Below, one piece after another: positions 20,154 to 28,577 of a stretch of DNA of 64,000 bases. Under the pieces are notes generated by a model. The model searched no databases. It saw only the letters and a list, made by a program, of their open reading frames with translations, and was not told the DNA's origin. The stretch's first letter is position 1. Every line of letters begins with the position of its first letter. Source of the DNA: Paludibacterium sp. B53371 (GTDB lineage: Bacteria; Pseudomonadota; Gammaproteobacteria; Burkholderiales; Chromobacteriaceae); assembly GCF_018802765.1 (NCBI RefSeq), contig NZ_CP069163.1, positions 1,550,001-1,614,000 on the forward strand, written 5' to 3'. A program made the translations under genes and the position numbers.

Positions 20154-21182
20154 TTAGCCGGCCAGAGACTGGCTCGTGGTAATCAGCTCGTGCAGTTTCT
20201 GCTGCGCTCCGCCGCTGCGGACAGCTTCACGGGCGCGTTCGATGCCGTCTGCCAGGCTGTCGGCCACGCCGGCGGTGTAAATCGCCGCGCCGGCATTGAT
20301 CAGCACAATGTCCAGCGCTGCCGATGCCTGTCCCGCCAGGACCTTTTCGATCATGGCGGCCGAGGCTTCGGCAGAGTCGGCGCGCAGGGCGCTCAGTTCA
20401 CTGCGGGCAAAACCATAATCGCGCGGATCGAGAATCGATTCATGGATGGCGCCGTCTTTCAGTTCGGCCATCCAGGTGTTGTCGCTCAGGGTGATTTCAT
20501 CCAGCCCGTCCATGCCGTGCACGATCAGCACGTGGCGGCTGCCCAGTTCCTTCAGTACCCGCGCCTGGATGCCGACCAGGTCGTGATGGAAGACCCCCAT
20601 GACCTGGTTGTCGGCGCCGGCCGGATTGGTCAGCGGCCCCAGAATGTTGAAGACCGTGCGCACGCCCAGCTCACGCCGGATCGGGGCCACATGGCGCATG
20701 GCGCTGTGATGGTTGGGGGCAAACATGAAGCCGATGCCAATGCGGTCGATGCATTCGCCGACCGCTGCCGCATTCAGGTTGATGTTGACGCCGAGGATCT
20801 CCAGGACATCGGCACTGCCGGATTTGGAGGAGACCGAGCGTCCGCCATGCTTGGCCACGCGCGCGCCGGCGGCAGCGGCCACAAAGGCGGCCGCCGTGGA
20901 AATGTTGAAGCTGTGTGTCTTGTCGCCACCCGTGCCGCAGGTGTCCACCAGATGTTCGCGCCGGCTGACCGGCACGCGTTCGGAAAATTCGCGCATCACC
21001 GTGGCGGCCGCGGCAATCTCCAGCACGCTTTCCACCTTGACACGCAGCCCGATCAGGATGGCGGCCGTCAGCGCCGGCGAGATCTCGCCACGCATGATCT
21101 GGCGCATCAGATCCAGCATTTCGTCGTAAAACAATTCGTTCTGGTCAATTAACCGGTTCAATGCTTCTTGCGGTGTGATCAT
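20154..21182 (-). CDS. trpD: Anthranilate phosphoribosyltransferase
   Basis: TrpD joins anthranilate and PRPP in tryptophan synthesis. The 342-residue protein shows the PRPP/anthranilate motifs [37 protein letters not shown] and the downstream [12 protein letters not shown]. It overlaps the trpG stop by 4 bases, so the two are translationally coupled. No trpC follows here, and trpE lies about 16 kb away, so the trp genes are split. Confidence 0.97.
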   Translation of the reverse strand: MITPQEALNRLIDQNELFYDEMLDLMRQIMRGEISPALTAAILIGLRVKVESVLEIAAAATVMREFSERVPVSRREHLVDTCGTGGDKTHSFNISTAAAFVAAAAGARVAKHGGRSVSSKSGSADVLEILGVNINLNAAAVGECIDRIGIGFMFAPNHHSAMRHVAPIRRELGVRTVFNILGPLTNPAGADNQVMGVFHHDLVGIQARVLKELGSRHVLIVHGMDGLDEITLSDNTWMAELKDGAIHESILDPRDYGFARSELSALRADSAEASAAMIEKVLAGQASAALDIVLINAGAAIYTAGVADSLADGIERAREAVRSGGAQQKLHELITTSQSLAG

Positions 21183-21778
21183 GCCTGTGCCTCACGCGCA
21201 CGGGGCCAGCCGGCGTGCGCTTGCAGAAAATTGTTCAGCATGGCGTGGCCATGCTCGGTCAGAATCGATTCCGGATGGAACTGCACGCCCTCGATGGGCA
21301 GGGTCTTGTGCCGTACGCCCATGATCTCGCCATCATCCGTCCAGGCGGTGATTTCCAGGCAGTCGGGCAGGGTGGCGCGTTCGATCACCAGCGAGTGATA
21401 ACGCGTGCAGCTTACCGGCGAGGGCAGATCGGCAAATACCCCCTGGCCATGGTGCCGGACCGGAGAGACCTTGCCGTGCATCAGCGTCTGTGCATGGATG
21501 ATGCGGCCGCCAAAGGCCTGCCCGATGCTCTGGTGGCCCAGGCACACGCCCAGAATCGGCAGCTTGCCCGCAAAATGACGGATGGCCTCGAGCGAGATGC
21601 CTGCTTCGTTCGGTGTGCACGGTCCGGGCGAGATAATCAGATAGTCCGGCTGCATGGCCTCGATCTGCGCCACACTGATTTCGTCATTGCGATGGACGCG
21701 CACGTCCTGACCCAGTTCGCCCAGGTATTGCACCAGGTTGAAGGTAAAGGAGTCGTAATTGTCGATCATCAGGAGCAT
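21179..21778 (-). CDS. trpG: Anthranilate synthase component II (glutaminase)
   Basis: TrpG is the glutamine amidotransferase that supplies ammonia to TrpE. The 199-residue protein has the N-terminus [20 protein letters not shown], the nucleophile in [16 protein letters not shown] and the catalytic HPE in [13 protein letters not shown]. In many bacteria the same subunit also serves PabB. The start at 21778 gives the family-standard N-terminus; a longer in-frame start adds 34 atypical residues. Confidence 0.96.
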   Translation of the reverse strand: MLLMIDNYDSFTFNLVQYLGELGQDVRVHRNDEISVAQIEAMQPDYLIISPGPCTPNEAGISLEAIRHFAGKLPILGVCLGHQSIGQAFGGRIIHAQTLMHGKVSPVRHHGQGVFADLPSPVSCTRYHSLVIERATLPDCLEITAWTDDGEIMGVRHKTLPIEGVQFHPESILTEHGHAMLNNFLQAHAGWPRAREAQA

Positions 21779-22065
21779 GGTGCGGTGGCTGGCCTTTGCT
21801 GGATAGAGAGGCGGGTAGAACCCTTTGCAGACAAACGACATTGTCTTTGCATTTGCCCCTGGCGGCAACTTTTTCGGCACGCATGGATGCCGTGTTCGGG
21901 CCGGATGAAGAGGTTGTGGAGCAAAGACGGAGGTTTGCGCAGTTTTCTGTCAGCAGACAGTCGCGCGTGGCGCGGCTGGTTCTGTCAGCAATCATACCAC
22001 AGGATGCCTGAGAGGGCGGCTGTCGGGCGCCGCGAAGTCTCGGCGACCCAGGGCGCTCCGTTCGG

Positions 22066-22887
22066 TTACTGGCTGGGGGTGGTGTTCAGCCGCAGGGAAA
22101 AATCCTTGCGGATTTGCTCCAGCTGACCGCTGGCCTTCAAGGCTGCAGCAGCGGCGCGCAGCCTGGCAATGACGGCCGGATCGGTGTTGGGGCTGGCGGC
22201 CAGATACATCGGTTCGTGCCGCGACGCCGGCAGCGGGGTAACGGCTTCAAATTTGCTGCGCAGCTTCCAGTCAAGACTCAGTTCCCAGGCCAGTGAATCC
22301 GGGGATTCCACCAGGTAGGGTACCGTGCCGCTTTCCACCAGGCGGATACAGTCTGCGTAGCTGTTGGTGCTGATATAACTGCGCCCCTCGACAAACCCTT
22401 CGCGGCGCAGATCATCTTCGGCAATGTCGTCATTCACGACGCAGACCATGCCCTGATGGCGGATCTGGGCCAGCGTGCGGATCGATCCCGGCACCGTGCC
22501 GCGCAAACGGTAGATCCAGCGTTCATGCGTCGCCAGCGGGGTGATCCAGATAAAGGATTTCTCCCGCTCCCGGCTGCGATCCAGCCCGTAGATCAGGGTG
22601 TTCGGTCTGGTGCGCGACAGGGTCAGGCTGCGAGCCCATGGGTACAACATGAATTGTCCGCGCAAGCCGGCCTTCTCAAGAATGGCCCGGGTCATGCGTG
22701 TACCCATCCCGTCAATATTGCCCTGGCCGCTCATGAAGCTGTAGGGCGGCTGCTGCTCGGTCAGGACCAGCAGCACTTCCGGCGCAAGCTGCTCCGCCCA
22801 GGCGGGGTGGCCCAGGCGGGTCAGCAGCCATGCCAGCAGCAGCCAGCCGCCAAGCCGTTTAGTTGAGTACGGGAGGGGTATAGCCAT
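22066..22887 (-). CDS. Family-3 extracellular solute-binding protein
   Basis: A 273-residue periplasmic binding protein of the SBP_bac_3 (polar amino acid) type, with a signal peptide ending near HPAWAEQ. The mature start PEVLLVLTEQQPPYSFM and GMGTRMTRAILEKAGL fit the PAAT-like fold; orphan members also act in amino-acid sensing or as receptors. No permease or ATPase gene is adjacent. Its 5' end overlaps the 3' end of the ModA-like gene by 29 bases, so the two are probably co-expressed. The ligand is unknown. Confidence 0.8.
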   Translation of the reverse strand: MAIPLPYSTKRLGGWLLLAWLLTRLGHPAWAEQLAPEVLLVLTEQQPPYSFMSGQGNIDGMGTRMTRAILEKAGLRGQFMLYPWARSLTLSRTRPNTLIYGLDRSREREKSFIWITPLATHERWIYRLRGTVPGSIRTLAQIRHQGMVCVVNDDIAEDDLRREGFVEGRSYISTNSYADCIRLVESGTVPYLVESPDSLAWELSLDWKLRSKFEAVTPLPASRHEPMYLAASPNTDPAVIARLRAAAAALKASGQLEQIRKDFSLRLNTTPSQ

Positions 22888-23617
22888 AGCGTCGCAGTAC
22901 CTCGCCTGCCGTCGGGCCGGTCAGATAATGAAATAAACGTTTGGCAGCCGGATCCGACTCGGCGCCGCGCAACAAGACCATGGTCAGAATGATGGGCGGA
23001 TGACTGGCAGCGGGCATGATGACCCAGCGTCCGCGTCCCCGATTGGCCGGCGACATGACTTCCGCCAGCGAAACAAAGCCGGCATCAGCCACTTTCTGGT
23101 TCACCAGCAGGGCGGTTTGCGCCACGTTGGCACCGTTGATCTGCCGCTTCTTCAGGCCGTCGCGCAGATGATAGTAATCCAGGATCTGCAACACCATCTG
23201 ACCGTAGGCGGTGAATTGCGGGCTGGGTACGGCGATGCTGCCGCTGGTGGTCTGCAGCCAGCGCTGCCAGTTGGCCGGGGTGAAATCCGGGCGCATGGAC
23301 CAAAGGACAATCGTGCCGGTGGCATAGGGCTGCGGCGGGCCAATGGTCAGACCGTCAGCGTGCAAAATCTGCGGAAAAGTATCGTCCGAAGACAGAAACA
23401 GGCGGTAAGGATGGCCATTGATGATTTGCGCCGTCAGCTTGCCGGCCTGATCGTAGACCGCTTCGACCGGGGTGCCGGTGATCCGGGTGAAGTCGCTCGC
23501 GATCTCGCGAAAGGCTGGCGCAATATTGCTGGCCACGGCCACCTTCAGTGGCTGCGCGGCCAGTGATCCGGCCAGCAAACACATCAGGAAAAAGCCGCCG
23601 AGTCGCTTCATGGCCAT
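22859..23617 (-). CDS. ModA-like periplasmic binding protein, divergent paralogue
   Basis: A 252-residue member of the molybdate-binding ModA family with a signal peptide (MKRLGGFFLMCLLAGSLAAQ). It aligns along its length with the second ModA in this window (VAVASNIAPAFREIASDF vs VAVAANMQYAFSDIATAF; GEVLRRYGYTPP at the end). At the second anion-binding loop, where ModA proteins usually have Ser/Thr before Gly (SSSGK in the neighbour), it has YDQAGK. That suggests altered oxyanion specificity or loss of molybdate binding. It lies 93 bases after modC on the same strand. Confidence 0.8.
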   Translation of the reverse strand: MAMKRLGGFFLMCLLAGSLAAQPLKVAVASNIAPAFREIASDFTRITGTPVEAVYDQAGKLTAQIINGHPYRLFLSSDDTFPQILHADGLTIGPPQPYATGTIVLWSMRPDFTPANWQRWLQTTSGSIAVPSPQFTAYGQMVLQILDYYHLRDGLKKRQINGANVAQTALLVNQKVADAGFVSLAEVMSPANRGRGRWVIMPAASHPPIILTMVLLRGAESDPAAKRLFHYLTGPTAGEVLRRYGYTPPVLN

Positions 23618-23710
23618 GACTTACCAGAGAAAAGGGTTATTGATATAAAGCTAGCGTAATCCATGCGACCTGGCTAGCGCTCCCTTGTCCTCACGGGTAT
23701 CCATTCGGGC

Positions 23711-24577
23711 TCAGCCCGGCAGCGCTTCCGGCCACAGGCTCAAGGCACCGGCCGACAGCACTACCCCGTCACCCACGGCCAGCTTGCCGGCTTCTTCGGC
23801 GCTGACCAGGACCACCACGATTTCCTGCCCCACCTGCACGCTGATGCGCCACAGTACATCTGCCGGCCGGATGGCCAACACCGTCCCGTGCAGCTGACAG
23901 CGGCTGCGATCATCGCTGTGGGGCAGAAACAGTGCCGCCGGGGTGCCATGAGCCAGCAATCGTCCCTGTGACAGGTGGAGGACATGATCGGCCAGACTGA
24001 ACACCTCGGCCAGGTCGTGGCTGACCAGGACCATGGTGAAGCCCAGCTGCTGCTGCATGTCACGCAACATCTGGCGCAGCTCCAGTCGCAGTGTCTGATC
24101 CAGTGCCGAAAGTGGTTCGTCGAGCAACAGCAGTCGCGGGCGGCAGGCCAGCGCCCGCGCCAGTGCCACCCGTTGCCGCTGCCCGCCCGACAGGGCCTGC
24201 GGCCGCTGTCCGGCCAGGCTGCCCAGACCTGTCCAGTCCAGCAGCGAGTCCACCAGCGCCTGATCCTGGCGCCGGGCGCCAAATGTCAGGTTGTCGCGCA
24301 CGCTCAGGTGCGGGAACAGGGCAAAATCCTGGAAAACCATGCCGATGCCGCGCCGCTGTACCGGCAGATGCTGACGCTGATCGAACCAGATTTCTTCGCC
24401 ATGATGGAGGTAACTGTCAGCCAGCGGCGTTTCCAGCCCGGCCAGTAGACGCAGCAAGGTGGTCTTGCCCGCGCCGGATGGCCCGAAAATCGCCGTGGTC
24501 TTGCCCAGCGGACAATGCCCTTCGACATGCAGCGAAAAACGCTTGTCCGGGCTGTGATGATGCAGGTCGAAGCGCAT
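23711..24577 (-). CDS. modC: Molybdate ABC transporter ATPase
   Basis: A 288-residue ATPase energising molybdate (or tungstate) import. Walker A is GPSGAGKTTLLRLL, the signature is LSGGQRQRVALARAL and Walker B is LLLLDEPLSALD; the C-terminal ~65 residues form a TOBE/Mop-like regulatory domain. The start at 24577 overlaps the modB stop (TGATG), giving translational coupling; a longer open frame reads 26 residues into modB and is not needed. Confidence 0.94.
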   Translation of the reverse strand: MRFDLHHHSPDKRFSLHVEGHCPLGKTTAIFGPSGAGKTTLLRLLAGLETPLADSYLHHGEEIWFDQRQHLPVQRRGIGMVFQDFALFPHLSVRDNLTFGARRQDQALVDSLLDWTGLGSLAGQRPQALSGGQRQRVALARALACRPRLLLLDEPLSALDQTLRLELRQMLRDMQQQLGFTMVLVSHDLAEVFSLADHVLHLSQGRLLAHGTPAALFLPHSDDRSRCQLHGTVLAIRPADVLWRISVQVGQEIVVVLVSAEEAGKLAVGDGVVLSAGALSLWPEALPG

Positions 24578-25257
24578 CAGACCGTCCCTCCCGTTCGCTC
24601 GGCATGCCGGCGCAGCAGATTGACGCACAACACCACACAGAACGCGAAGCCGCACAGGATGGCGGCATACAGATGGGCCGCCGGGTAGTTCATCTGTTCG
24701 ACCTGCTGGTACACCGCAATCGAGGCTACCTGGGTCACGCCCGGAATGTTGCCGCCGATCATCAGCACCAGGCCAAACTCCCCCACGGTGTGGGCGAAGC
24801 TCATGACGGCGCCGACAGTCAGCGCCGCACGCACGCAGGGCAACTCCACGCAGAGAAAGGTGTTGAGCCGGGAACGACCCAGTGTCCAGGCTGCTTCGCG
24901 CAGGCTGGCGGGCTGCGCCGCCAGTGCTGCGGCAACCGGCTGCACCATGAAGGGCAGGCTGAACAGCACCGAGCCGAGCACCAGGCCGGGAAAGGAAAAC
25001 ACCAGCTGCAGGCCAAATTGCTCGCGCAGCCAGCCGCCGAAGTGACCGGTCGGGGACAGGATCAGCAAGAGATAAAAGCCCAGGACGGAGGGGGGCAGCA
25101 CCAGCGGCATCGAGATCAGCGTCTCGATCAGCGCCTTGCGGCGCGAGCGCCGGTGCGCCAGCCAGCCAGCCAGCGGCACCCCGGTCAACAGCAGGATCAG
25201 TGTGGTGAGCGTGGCCAGTCTGGCAGACAGCCAGAGAGGGGCGAGATCGGGTATCAC
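24577..25257 (-). CDS. modB: Molybdate ABC transporter permease
   Basis: A 226-residue inner-membrane permease with about five hydrophobic helices and the cytoplasmic EAA-type loop (EAAWTLGRSRLNTFLCVELP). LPPSVLGFYLLLIL and SFAHTVGEFGLVLMIGGNIPG are typical of ModB. It overlaps the di-Mop gene by 4 bases and modC by 1 base. Confidence 0.94.
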   Translation of the reverse strand: MIPDLAPLWLSARLATLTTLILLLTGVPLAGWLAHRRSRRKALIETLISMPLVLPPSVLGFYLLLILSPTGHFGGWLREQFGLQLVFSFPGLVLGSVLFSLPFMVQPVAAALAAQPASLREAAWTLGRSRLNTFLCVELPCVRAALTVGAVMSFAHTVGEFGLVLMIGGNIPGVTQVASIAVYQQVEQMNYPAAHLYAAILCGFAFCVVLCVNLLRRHAERTGGTV

Positions 25258-25661
25258 GTTTCGACTTCCAGGGCCAGTTGCATGTCGTTGGCCTTGATCA
25301 GCGCGAGCACTGCCATGCCGGGGGCCAGCGCCAGACGCTCGGCCGCGCTGCGGGTCACCACCGCCTGCAGCGATTGGCCGGCGAAATCCAGCAGGATGCT
25401 GCTCATCAACTGACCATGACTGACGGCGCGCACATCACAGGGCAAGCGGTTGCGGATGCTCAACTGGCCCGACAGGTCGCGGGCCAGTGCTACATCGATT
25501 TCACGAAACGCCAGGGTGACCGGCTGACCCGGCTGCCAACGGGCTGCCGTGCTGTCGCCCAGTACCAGGGCGGCGCAATGCTGTGAGCCAGTCATGGCCT
25601 CCAGCAGCAAAATGCCATCCGACTGATGCAGGGCGGTGACCGTGGCGTTCAGACGGTTCAT
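25254..25661 (-). CDS. Di-Mop molybdate-binding protein (ModG-like)
   Basis: A 135-residue cytoplasmic protein built of two tandem Mop/TOBE domains (about residues 3-66 and 72-133; the second reads RAVSHGQLMSSILLDFAG and ends VLALIKANDMQLALE). Such ModG proteins bind oxyanions and buffer molybdate in the cell. It sits between modA and modB with 4-base overlaps at both ends, an unusual position; in many operons Mop proteins are at the edges. Confidence 0.82.
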   Translation of the reverse strand: MNRLNATVTALHQSDGILLLEAMTGSQHCAALVLGDSTAARWQPGQPVTLAFREIDVALARDLSGQLSIRNRLPCDVRAVSHGQLMSSILLDFAGQSLQAVVTRSAAERLALAPGMAVLALIKANDMQLALEVET

Positions 25662-26401
25662 GGCAGACGGTAGCCGTAACGTTGCAGGATGGCGCGCGCC
25701 GCCGGGCTTTGCAGATAGTCGAACAGCTTGCGGGCATCCGGATTGGCCGCCGCCGGCTTGAGCAGCACCATGTCCTGAATGATCGGGTCATGGCTTTGTG
25801 CCGGCAGCTCTACCCAGCGTCCCTGACCCTGCATCTGGGCAGAAACGACCTGTGACTTGGCGACAAAGCCGGCCTGAGCGGCGCCACTGGAGACAAACTG
25901 CGCGGTCTGACCAATGCTGTCGCCAGTGACCAGACGCGGCTGCACGGCCTCGCTCAGGTGGTAGTAATTCAGTGCGTGGACGGCTTCCGTGCCATAAGGT
26001 GCTGTCTGCGGGTTGGCAATCGCCACCTTGCCGCCGGCGCTCTTGAGCCATTGCTGCCAGTGTTCGGCGTCAAACTGTTTGTCCAGCGACCACAGCACCA
26101 GGGTGCCGATGGCATAGGTTTTCGGTGCGTTCAGCGTGAAGCCGGCACCCTGCAGTTTTTGCGGAAAGGTATTGTCGGCGGACAGGAACAGCTCGAAGGG
26201 GGCGCCGGCCATGACCTGGGTGGCGAATTTGCCCGAGGAAGAGTAGGACGGCTGAACCGCCACACCGGTGTCGCGGGTAAAGGCGGTGGCGATATCGCTG
26301 AAGGCGTACTGCATGTTGGCAGCAACCGCCACCTTGACCGGCGCCGCCTGGGCGGCCAGCGGCAACAGGGCGATCAGCGTGCAGAGCAGGGTTTTTTTCA
26401 T
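25658..26401 (-). CDS. modA: Molybdate-binding protein ModA
   Basis: A 247-residue periplasmic molybdate/tungstate receptor with a signal peptide (MKKTLLCTLIALLPLAAQAA). It has the anion-binding loops VAANMQYAF and SYSSSGKFATQ (the Asn-type first loop known from the Azotobacter ModA class) and the C-terminal QRYGYRLP. It is the second gene of the modE-led operon, 17 bases after modE. Confidence 0.93.
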   Translation of the reverse strand: MKKTLLCTLIALLPLAAQAAPVKVAVAANMQYAFSDIATAFTRDTGVAVQPSYSSSGKFATQVMAGAPFELFLSADNTFPQKLQGAGFTLNAPKTYAIGTLVLWSLDKQFDAEHWQQWLKSAGGKVAIANPQTAPYGTEAVHALNYYHLSEAVQPRLVTGDSIGQTAQFVSSGAAQAGFVAKSQVVSAQMQGQGRWVELPAQSHDPIIQDMVLLKPAAANPDARKLFDYLQSPAARAILQRYGYRLP

Positions 26402-26418
26402 GGCGTATTTCCTTGAGG

Positions 26419-27180
26419 TCAGGCCAGCGTGGCCAGAATGATGTCGCCCGGGCTGATCAGGGCCGAGGCTTCTTGTCCGGTTTGAAGGGCCAGCTCGGCC
26501 AGCGTGCCGCTGTCGAGCATGGCGTGCAGCTCGACGCCCTGGGGGAGGGTCAGCGTCACTTCGCTGTTGACCGTGCCGGGCAGGATCTGGCTGACGCGGC
26601 CATCCAGCCGGTTGGGCAGGGCAATGCCGGCCGCATGCTGCGGCCGGGTCAGCAGCAGGGCGCCGGCCTTGAACAGCAGCAGCACCTCGCTGCCGGGATC
26701 AAGCGGCAGGTGCCGGCTGCTTTCCCGGGTAATGCTGACCTGCAGCTCATGGCGGTTGGGCAGGGTGACATGGACCAGATCATTGACCGCTCCGACATCC
26801 ACCCGGGCTACGTGGCCAATCAATTGGTTGCGGGCCGAGGTCTGCAGACCGAGTCGTGCCAGCAGGGTGCCCTGGTGCTGGCCCTCGAGCGCGGCACCGA
26901 GGGTTTCGGCCATGCGTGTCAGCAAGTCGCCGGCCGCCAGCAACGCCTGACCGCGCGCCGTGAGGCGCGTGCCGCCGCCACCGCTGCCGCCACTGTTGCG
27001 GATCAGCAGCGGTTCGCTGCTGGCGTTGTTCATGCTCTCCAGGATTTGCCAGGCGCCCTTGTAGCTCAGACCGACCTGCCGGGCGGCAGCGCTGATCGAG
27101 CCGCAGGCCGCCAGGGCACGCAGCAGAGACAGGCGCATGGCCTGGTGACGATCAAAAACGGGCAGGGCAGAAGCAGACAT
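26419..27180 (-). CDS. modE: Molybdate-responsive regulator ModE
   Basis: A 253-residue ModE with an N-terminal winged helix (ALAACGSISAAARQVGLSYKGAWQILE) and two C-terminal Mop domains that bind molybdate and trigger dimer binding to DNA. Unlike the common layout where modE is divergent from modABC, here it is the first gene of the operon. The operator palindrome at 27181-27218 directly abuts its start codon, predicting autorepression of the whole operon when molybdate is replete. Confidence 0.95.
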   Translation of the reverse strand: MSASALPVFDRHQAMRLSLLRALAACGSISAAARQVGLSYKGAWQILESMNNASSEPLLIRNSGGSGGGGTRLTARGQALLAAGDLLTRMAETLGAALEGQHQGTLLARLGLQTSARNQLIGHVARVDVGAVNDLVHVTLPNRHELQVSITRESSRHLPLDPGSEVLLLFKAGALLLTRPQHAAGIALPNRLDGRVSQILPGTVNSEVTLTLPQGVELHAMLDSGTLAELALQTGQEASALISPGDIILATLA

Positions 27181-27218
27181 GGCGTATCGTTATGTAGCAA
27201 TGTACATAACGATACGCC
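27181..27218. promoter_or_regulatory. ModE operator
   Basis: A perfect palindrome: 16-base arms separated by GCAATG. The core ATCGTTATGTA-N6-TACATAACGAT matches the known ModE consensus (ATCGNTATATA-N6-TATATAACGAT). It starts at the base next to the modE ATG, so bound ModE would cover the ribosome binding region and probably the transcript start. Confidence 0.9.
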
Positions 27219-27240
27219 GTCTGTATCCGGAATGCCAGCC

Positions 27241-28470
27241 TCATGCCTGGCGCGGGCGCAGGTTGCCGTAAAACAGAGGAAGCGGTCTGCCGATGCACTG
27301 CAGGCAGCACAGACTCAGCAGTGCCAGCAGGAAGGCCGCACCGAAGACGGTCCGATAGCCCATCGTTTGTGCCAGCACGCTGGTCAGGCCGCCGGCCACG
27401 ATCCAGCCGCAGCGCATGGCATTGCTGTACAGCGTGGTGGCGCTGCCGGCGCGGCCGGGCATCATGTCCTGGAAATAGGGCATGCCGATGCCGGCGGTGA
27501 TGCCGACGAACAAGGCGTTGAGCAATTGCAGTGCCAGCAATTGCCACAAATGCTGCGCCAGCAACAATGTCGGGTAGAACAGCAGTCCGGCCAGCAGCGC
27601 CGTCTGCACCAGGCGACGTTTGCCGACGCGGCGCGACCACAGTCCGGCCAGCAGCATGACGGGAATCTCCAGCCCGGCGGCACAGCCCATCAGCCAGCCG
27701 GCCCAGCGTGCCGGCTGGTGCAGGTCGTGAGCCAGATACAGGGGCATGTTGATCAGATACAGGCAGTTGCTGGTGCCCAGCAGGGCAAAGGTCAGGCTGA
27801 GTAGCAGGATGTCGCGCTGTGGTGCCCGACGCGGGGCCGTGACGGCTTCGCGCCGGGCAGGGTGAGCGCGCGGCGCTTTCTGCAGCCTGGGCAGGGCATG
27901 CCAGGTCAGTGTCCCGCACAGAATGAATACCAGTGCCGCGCAACCATACATCACCCTGAAACCGAACCCCAGGGCGAGCATGAAGGCCAGCGGTGGTCCC
28001 GCCACCCAGGCCAGCGAGATCTGCGCGCGCAGCAGCGCATTGAACAGGGCGGCCTCGCGGCCGGACTGGTCGGCATACTCGCGCGCCAGGGCAAAGATCT
28101 GCGAGTTGGCGGCTGAACCCATACTGAGCAGCATGGAGCCGGCAATCAGCAAGACCAAGTAGCTGCGCACCAGGGCATACATCAGACAGCCGCCGGCACC
28201 GATCAGGCAGCACTTGAGAATCAGGCTGTTGCGTTGGCTGATGCGGTCGGAATAAGCCGCCAGTCCCTGGCTGACGGCAATGCCGATCAGGGCGCTGAAG
28301 ACATAGAACAGGCCGACCATGGCGGCGTCGGCATGCAGGGTGCCGGAGAGAAACAGACTCAGGGTCGGCGTTTGCAGTGCGCTGGCAATCCCGGTCAGGA
28401 AGGTCGCACAGATAAAAGCTGTCGCCGTCGCATCCGGGCGCGGCGGCAGCATTCGTCGCAAGTCAGGCAT
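27241..28470 (-). CDS. MFS sugar efflux transporter (Set-like)
   Basis: A 409-residue, 12-helix major facilitator of the sugar efflux transporter (SetA/SetB) type. Features are the N-terminal FLTGIASALQTPTLSLFL, the loop YSDRISQRNSLILKCC, and ALLGTSNCLYLINMPLYLAHDL near the middle. The ModE operator lies between its stop and modE, so it is probably not part of the mod operon. A compound inverted repeat lies just upstream of its start and could be the site of a dedicated regulator. Confidence 0.8.
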   Translation of the reverse strand: MPDLRRMLPPRPDATATAFICATFLTGIASALQTPTLSLFLSGTLHADAAMVGLFYVFSALIGIAVSQGLAAYSDRISQRNSLILKCCLIGAGGCLMYALVRSYLVLLIAGSMLLSMGSAANSQIFALAREYADQSGREAALFNALLRAQISLAWVAGPPLAFMLALGFGFRVMYGCAALVFILCGTLTWHALPRLQKAPRAHPARREAVTAPRRAPQRDILLLSLTFALLGTSNCLYLINMPLYLAHDLHQPARWAGWLMGCAAGLEIPVMLLAGLWSRRVGKRRLVQTALLAGLLFYPTLLLAQHLWQLLALQLLNALFVGITAGIGMPYFQDMMPGRAGSATTLYSNAMRCGWIVAGGLTSVLAQTMGYRTVFGAAFLLALLSLCCLQCIGRPLPLFYGNLRPRQA

Positions 28471-28474
28471 GAAA

Positions 28475-28518
28475 AGCTCAATACAATGGTATCAGTAACC
28501 ATGACATCGTATTGAGCT
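28475..28518. promoter_or_regulatory. Nested inverted repeat upstream of the MFS gene
   Basis: An outer 10-bp dyad AGCTCAATAC / GTATTGAGCT (arms at 28475-28484 and 28509-28518) encloses an inner dyad ATGGT / ACCAT (28486-28490 and 28498-28502). It lies 5 bases upstream of the MFS start. It is a candidate operator or attenuator; no regulator gene is next to it. Confidence 0.5.
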
Positions 28519-28577
28519 GACAGGCGGATCAGAATCGGATCAATCTTAATCAGAATTGAATCATGATTGTACGTGAC

